Of a DNA stretch of 64,000 nt, positions 59,735 through 64,000 are shown in pieces. Position 1 is the first letter of the stretch. The number at the start of each line of letters is the position of its first letter. The stretch is taken from positions 3,348,001-3,412,000 of the forward strand of contig CP167917.1 in NCBI GenBank assembly GCA_041504365.1. The letters are read 5' to 3'. Source of the stretch: Dryocola sp. LX212 (GTDB taxonomy: Bacteria > Pseudomonadota > Gammaproteobacteria > Enterobacterales > Enterobacteriaceae). Made by a program: the position numbers and the translations under genes. Below the pieces are notes generated by a model. It ran no database searches, was not told the origin of the DNA, and saw nothing but the letters and a program-made list of their open reading frames with translations.

Positions 59735-61585
59735 TTAAACCTCGTCCACGGAGTGGCCTTTCAGCGCTTTACGGATCGATTGATCCATACGGCGAGCGGC
59801 GAAATCCTGGGTTTGTTTGTCTACGTTTTTAATGGCTTGTTCGATCGCATCGGTGTCGTCACCTGCGGCGGCCGCGCTAAGCGCAACCATCGCGGCGTCG
59901 ATTTCCGAGCGCTCTGCGGCGCTTAACAGCGCGGCATCCGTGGCTAACGCGCCCTGCAGGCTTTCCAGCACGCGGGCCGCGTCGACTTTTTGCTCCGCGA
60001 GCATGCGCGCTTTCACGTCATGCTCGGCAAAACTCATGGAGTCCTGAATCATGGTGGCGATTTCGCCATCGCTCAGGCCGTAAGAAGGTTTCACCTGGAT
60101 AGACGCTTCCACGCCGGTGGATTTCTCCATCGCCGTTACGCTCAGCAGGCCATCCGCATCCACCTGGAAGGTGACACGGATATGCGCACCGCCCGCAGGC
60201 ATCGCCGGGATGCCACGCAGCGTAAAGCGAGCCAGAGAACGGCAGTCCTGCACCAGTTCACGCTCACCCTGTAAAACCTGAATCGACATTGCGGTCTGGC
60301 CGTCTTTGAAGGTCGTGAAGTCCTGCGCGCGCGCCACCGGGATCGTGGTATTACGCGGGATCACTTTTTCAACCAGCCCGCCCATTGTTTCCAGGCCAAG
60401 CGACAGAGGAATGACGTCCAGCAGCAGCATTTCGCTGTCCGGCTTGTTGCCGACCAGGATATCAGCCTGGATAGCCGCGCCGATGGCGACAACTTTATCC
60501 GGGTCGATTGACGTCAGCGGCGTGCGGCCAAAGAACTCACCCACGCGTTCGCGCACCAGCGGTACGCGGGTTGAACCGCCAACCATCACTACTTCCAGCA
60601 CTTCCCCGGCTTCCACTGCGGCATCTTTCAGCGCACGGCGGCAGGCCAGCAAAGTACGTTTAACCAGGGCCGCAATCAGCTCGTTGAACTGTTCGCGCGT
60701 CACGGAGCCTTTCCAGCCTGCGACCTCAACGGGAGCGCTTTCTGCATCGCTGAGGGCAATTTTGGCGGCAATCGCTGCGTCCAGTAACTGACGCTGTACG
60801 CGATCGTCGCTGCGGTCGGCAACGCCGGCCTGCTCTCGCAGCCAGTCCGCGAGCAGATGGTCGAAGTCGTCGCCGCCCAGCGCGGAATCGCCGCCGGTAG
60901 CCAGCACTTCGAACACTCCACGGCTTAAGCGCAGAATAGAAATATCAAATGTGCCGCCGCCCAAATCATAGACCGCGATAACACCTTCTTTGCCGGAATC
61001 CAGGCCGTAGGCAATGGCCGCTGCGGTAGGCTCGTTCAGCAGACGCAATACGTGCAGGCCAGCCAGACGCGCGGCGTCTTTAGTGCCCTGGCGCTGTGCG
61101 TCATCGAAGTAAGCAGGAACAGTAATCACTACGCCATCCAGCTCGCCTTCCAGCGCTTCGGTCGCGCGCAGGGAAAGCGCCTTGAGGATATCGGCGGAAA
61201 TTCGGATTGGGTTTAATAGGCCAGCAGGCGTGGCGATCATCGGCAAACCGTTTTCGCTAGCCTGCAGCTTATAGGGCAGATGGGGATAGCGCGTCTGGAT
61301 ATCGGCCAGCGAGCGACCCATCAGGCGCTTAACGGAGCTGATGGTGTTAGCCGGATCTGCTGCCGCTTGCGCACGCGCGTCCCAGCCGACGTTCAGGCCG
61401 TCCTGCTGATAGTGGACGACTGAAGGTAACAGATGGCGCCCTTCGCGGTCCGCCAGCGTTTCCGCCTGACCACTGCGCACGGTGGCCACCAGGGAATTGG
61501 TGGTGCCTAAGTCGATGCCCGCCGCCAGTTTACGCTGGTGCGGCGCGGCGCTCAGGCCGGGCTCACTGATTTGTAATAACGCCAT
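59735..61585 (-). CDS. hscA: HscA, Hsp70-type chaperone for Fe-S cluster transfer
   Basis: Specialised Hsp70 that binds the LPPVK motif of IscU and drives cluster transfer with ATP. The 616 residues include the nucleotide-binding domain ([40 protein letters not shown]) and a substrate-binding domain (from about residue 390; [14 protein letters not shown]). Seven residues of Fdx overlap are absent; fdx follows after one base. It lies 12 bases after hscB. Confidence 0.98.
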   Translation of the reverse strand: MALLQISEPGLSAAPHQRKLAAGIDLGTTNSLVATVRSGQAETLADREGRHLLPSVVHYQQDGLNVGWDARAQAAADPANTISSVKRLMGRSLADIQTRYPHLPYKLQASENGLPMIATPAGLLNPIRISADILKALSLRATEALEGELDGVVITVPAYFDDAQRQGTKDAARLAGLHVLRLLNEPTAAAIAYGLDSGKEGVIAVYDLGGGTFDISILRLSRGVFEVLATGGDSALGGDDFDHLLADWLREQAGVADRSDDRVQRQLLDAAIAAKIALSDAESAPVEVAGWKGSVTREQFNELIAALVKRTLLACRRALKDAAVEAGEVLEVVMVGGSTRVPLVRERVGEFFGRTPLTSIDPDKVVAIGAAIQADILVGNKPDSEMLLLDVIPLSLGLETMGGLVEKVIPRNTTIPVARAQDFTTFKDGQTAMSIQVLQGERELVQDCRSLARFTLRGIPAMPAGGAHIRVTFQVDADGLLSVTAMEKSTGVEASIQVKPSYGLSDGEIATMIQDSMSFAEHDVKARMLAEQKVDAARVLESLQGALATDAALLSAAERSEIDAAMVALSAAAAGDDTDAIEQAIKNVDKQTQDFAARRMDQSIRKALKGHSVDEV

Positions 61586-61597
61586 TTTAGCTTCCAG

Positions 61598-62113
61598 TTA
61601 AAAATCGAGCAGCTTTTCTTCGAGTTGTTCTATTTGGCTGCGCAGTTTATCGAGAAAACGGAGTTTACGCACTGTATCCGCCGCCTGCGTCCAGTCCTGA
61701 GCATCAAGCTGCTGTACCATTTGTTCGCTGCGGGCTTTCACCATGCGGTTAACATTGGTGGCAAAGGACTCAAGACGGTCAGCCGCTTTTGCCTGCTCAA
61801 TATTATCAAGCTCTTCGCGCAGTTCGAGCTGCTCCATCAAAAAAGCAGTATCGCGCACGGTATGCTGCTCGTTAGCGAGGTCAAAACCATTGAGGGAGAG
61901 AATATACTCGGCGCGTAGCAGCGGGTGGCGCAGCGTTTGCCAGGCCTGGTTGATGGTGGCAGATTGTTGCACCGCCAACAGCTGTTCCGCCTGAGGGCGG
62001 CTGGCATATTTATCCGGATGGAACTGGCGCTGCAGCTCCTGGTAACGGGCAGCCAGCAGTTCGCGATCGACGGTGTATCCTGCCGGTAACCCAAAGAGGG
62101 TAAAGTAATCCAT
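61598..62113 (-). CDS. hscB: HscB, J-domain cochaperone of HscA
   Basis: DnaJ-type protein of 171 residues that brings IscU to HscA and stimulates its ATPase. The N-terminal J domain has the HPD motif in [13 protein letters not shown] (about residue 32). The C-terminal three-helix domain ([13 protein letters not shown]..., [21 protein letters not shown]) binds IscU. I chose [12 protein letters not shown] at 62113; the open frame extends upstream through the iscA-hscB hairpin. Confidence 0.96.
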   Translation of the reverse strand: MDYFTLFGLPAGYTVDRELLAARYQELQRQFHPDKYASRPQAEQLLAVQQSATINQAWQTLRHPLLRAEYILSLNGFDLANEQHTVRDTAFLMEQLELREELDNIEQAKAADRLESFATNVNRMVKARSEQMVQQLDAQDWTQAADTVRKLRFLDKLRSQIEQLEEKLLDF

Positions 62114-62143
62114 AACAGACTCGGGGTTAACGTGGTAAAGCGT

Positions 62144-62167
62144 CATCCCCCACCTTGGTGGGGGATG
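62144..62167. terminator. Strong hairpin between iscA and hscB
   Basis: Perfect ten-base-pair stem CATCCCCCAC / GTGGGGGATG with a four-base loop, in the 62-base gap eight bases after the iscA stop. No T-run follows in the transcribed sense, so it more likely stabilises or delimits iscSUA and hscBA-fdx RNA segments than terminates fully. Confidence 0.6.
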
Positions 62168-62175
62168 AGCTGGAG

Positions 62176-62499
62176 TCAGACGTGGAAGCTTTCGCCGCAG
62201 CCGCACTCATCCTTCACGTTCGGGTTGGTAAACTTGAACCCTTCGTTGAGGCCTTCTTTTACGAAGTCGAGCACGGTGCCGTCCAAAAATTGCAGGCTTT
62301 TACCATCGACGACCACTTTCACGCCTTTGTCTTCGAACACGGTGTCATCCACCATTGGTTCATCAACAAATTCGAGGACATAAGCCATACCAGAACAGCC
62401 GGATGTGCGCACACCTAAACGCAGGCCAAACCCTTTACCGCGGTTGGCAAGAAAGGCATTCACACGAGCGGCAGCACTGTCGCTAAGGGTAATCGACAT
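62176..62499 (-). CDS. iscA: IscA, A-type Fe-S carrier/iron-binding protein
   Basis: Transfers Fe-S clusters from IscU to target apoproteins, especially [4Fe-4S] enzymes. The 107 residues show the three invariant Cys: one in [10 protein letters not shown] and two in the C-terminal DECGCGESF. It follows iscU by 24 bases. Confidence 0.98.
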   Translation of the reverse strand: MSITLSDSAAARVNAFLANRGKGFGLRLGVRTSGCSGMAYVLEFVDEPMVDDTVFEDKGVKVVVDGKSLQFLDGTVLDFVKEGLNEGFKFTNPNVKDECGCGESFHV

Positions 62500-62523
62500 A
62501 CAACAACCTCAATTCAACAATGA

Positions 62524-62910
62524 TTATTTCGCTTCACGCTTGGTTTTATAATCCGCGATAGCCGCTTTGATGGCGTCTTCCGCAAGGATCGAGCAGTGAA
62601 TTTTTACCGGCGGCAGTTCGAGCTCGTCTGCGATATCGGTGTTTTTGATCGCCTGCGCTTCGTCCAGAGATTTGCCTTTTACCCACTCGGTAACGAGGGA
62701 GCTTGAGGCAATCGCCGAGCCGCAACCATAGGTTTTAAAGCGCGCGTCTTCGATGATACCGTCATTGTTGACTTTGATCTGCAACTTCATTACGTCGCCA
62801 CAGGCTGGTGCACCCACCATGCCGGACCCGACGCTGTCGTCGTTGTTATCGAACGAGCCCACGTTGCGTGGATTCTCATAGTGATCAATTACTTTTTCGC
62901 TGTAAGCCAT
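62524..62910 (-). CDS. iscU: IscU, Fe-S cluster assembly scaffold
   Basis: Scaffold on which [2Fe-2S] clusters are built with sulfur from IscS. The 128 residues contain the three cluster Cys in GAPACGDVMKL (about 37), YGCGSAIASSS (about 63) and IHCSILAEDAI (about 106). The HscA recognition motif LPPVK precedes the last Cys, and a His lies near it. It starts MAYSEKVIDHYENPRNVG, with AGGAGAAG upstream. Confidence 0.98.
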   Translation of the reverse strand: MAYSEKVIDHYENPRNVGSFDNNDDSVGSGMVGAPACGDVMKLQIKVNNDGIIEDARFKTYGCGSAIASSSLVTEWVKGKSLDEAQAIKNTDIADELELPPVKIHCSILAEDAIKAAIADYKTKREAK

Positions 62911-62941
62911 TTTTTACTTCTCCTGAATCCGATACCGACGA

Positions 62942-64000
62942 TTAGTGGTGAGCCCATTCGATGGAATTAATATCCACGCCCTGCTTAAACATTTCCCACA
63001 GCGGAGAAAGGTCGCGCAAACGGCCAATGGATTTACGTACCAGCTCGATGGTGTAGTCGATCTCTTCTTCGGTCGTGAAACGGCCCAAAGAGAAACGGAT
63101 GGAGCTGTGAGCAAGCTCGTCACTCATACCCAGCGCACGCAGCACGTAAGACGGCTCAAGGCTTGCAGAGGTACAGGCGGAACCGGAAGAAACCGCAAGG
63201 TCCTTCAGCGCCATGATCAAAGACTCGCCTTCAACGTAGTTAAAGCTCACGTTAAGGATATTCGGTGCGCCCTGCTCCAGGTCGCCGTTCAGGTAAACTT
63301 CTTCCATATCTTTCACGCCGTTCCACAGACGGTTACGCAGCGTGCGCAGACGGGCCATTTCTGACTCCATCTCTTCTTTTGCGATACGGTAAGCTTCACC
63401 CATGCCGACGATCTGGTGAACAGGCAAAGTACCTGAACGCATACCGCGCTCGTGGCCGCCACCGTGGATCTGGGATTCGATACGGATACGCGGCTTGCGG
63501 CGAACGTACAGCGCGCCGATGCCTTTAGGCCCGTAAATTTTGTGACCGGAGAAGGACATCAAATCGACTTTCAGCTCGCCAAGATTGATAGGCAGTTTGC
63601 CTACGCTCTGGGTCGCATCCACGTGGAAGATAATGCCACGCGCACGACACATTTCGCCGATTGTCGCGATATCCTGCACCACGCCGATTTCGTTGTTTAC
63701 GTGCATGATGGACACCAGAATAGTGTCGTCACGCATTGCCGCTTCCAGGGCCTTCAGGTCAACGATGCCGTTGCTCTGTGGCGCAAGGTAAGTCACCTCG
63801 AAACCTTCGCGCTCAAGCTGGCGGCAGGTATCAAGGACGGCCTTGTGTTCGGTTTTAACGGTAATGATGTGCTTGCCTTTCTTCTGGTAGAAGTTAGCAG
63901 CACCTTTGATAGCCAGGTTATCAGATTCCGTTGCGCCTGAGGTGAAGACGATTTCACGCGGGTCAGCGCCCACCAGGTCTGCGATTTGGTTACGAGCGAT
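62942..64000 (-). CDS. iscS: IscS, cysteine desulfurase (C-terminal part, cut by window edge)
   Basis: PLP enzyme that converts cysteine to alanine and passes persulfide sulfur to IscU, ThiI, TusA and others. The gene runs off the right edge; 352 codons are visible (the last bases encode [14 protein letters not shown]), about 50 N-terminal residues being outside. Present are [10 protein letters not shown], the PLP Lys in [12 protein letters not shown] and the mobile active Cys in [12 protein letters not shown]. An ATG inside the fragment (63973) is not the start. iscR would lie beyond the edge. Confidence 0.97.
   Translation of the reverse strand: MARNQIADLVGADPREIVFTSGATESDNLAIKGAANFYQKKGKHIITVKTEHKAVLDTCRQLEREGFEVTYLAPQSNGIVDLKALEAAMRDDTILVSIMHVNNEIGVVQDIATIGEMCRARGIIFHVDATQSVGKLPINLGELKVDLMSFSGHKIYGPKGIGALYVRRKPRIRIESQIHGGGHERGMRSGTLPVHQIVGMGEAYRIAKEEMESEMARLRTLRNRLWNGVKDMEEVYLNGDLEQGAPNILNVSFNYVEGESLIMALKDLAVSSGSACTSASLEPSYVLRALGMSDELAHSSIRFSLGRFTTEEEIDYTIELVRKSIGRLRDLSPLWEMFKQGVDINSIEWAHH

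Noticed and set aside
63973-63973. iscS start at 63973
   Set aside because: Codons upstream to the window edge continue the conserved IscS sequence ([14 protein letters not shown]), so this is an internal methionine and the gene is cut by the edge.

Overview
The window is a stretch of enterobacterial core chromosome. Nearly every gene is a recognisable, intact orthologue of an Escherichia coli K-12 gene, and from acrD to iscS the order follows the K-12 order around 55-57 min. Codon use is GC-rich and even. I see no phage, integrase, insertion sequence, CRISPR array, tRNA or rRNA gene. The organism is most likely a non-Escherichia member of Enterobacteriaceae (Enterobacter, Klebsiella or Cedecea-like). 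The species cannot be fixed from this sequence alone.

Layout. (1) 1-6596: periplasmic nitrate respiration. napFDABC runs leftward (napC is cut by the window edge), with narQ and narP running divergently to the right. The structural genes for nitrate reduction and the nitrate/nitrite two-component system form one locus next to acrD, and napG and napH are absent. (2) 6657-12279: acrD efflux pump with a candidate BaeR box, an AT-rich gap holding the 19-residue microprotein gene ypfM, then yffB-dapE-ypfN. (3) 12337-18115: leftward tmcA, ypfJ, purC, bamC, dapA. (4) 18261-23467: gcvR, bcp, a repeat cluster, perM, bepA, yfgD and hda. (5) 23553-31210: nucleotide salvage and purine synthesis (uraA-upp, purMN) and polyphosphate turnover (ppk-ppx). 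(6) 31266-43853: yfgF, yfgG, guaBA, xseA, yfgJ, der, bamB, yfgM, hisS. (7) 43877-48343: SroE RNA, ispG, rodZ, rlmN, ndk. (8) 48509-56901: pbpC-yfhM (penicillin-binding protein plus bacterial alpha-2-macroglobulin) and sseA. (9) 56941-64000: sseB, pepB and the Fe-S cluster genes iscX-fdx-hscA-hscB-iscA-iscU-iscS read leftward; iscS is cut by the right edge.

Regulation visible in the DNA ties parts together. PurR operators sit before purC, purM and guaB. The napF promoter has an FNR-like site and a 7-2-7 NarP/NarL site exactly 20 bp apart. Perfect FNR palindromes lie upstream of yfgF and between upp and purM. Several starts differ from the longest open frame: narQ, dapA, gcvR (TTG), bepA, upp, purM, ppx, yfgG (GTG), der, ispG, yfhM, sseA, sseB, pepB, iscX and hscB. 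hda has a conserved CTG that is the probable true start.

I did not find a convincing undescribed biological system here. The most interesting points are the nap-narQP arrangement, the regulatory sites, the microprotein, the duplicated terminator around a REP-like pair, and the dyad cluster between rlmN and rodZ.
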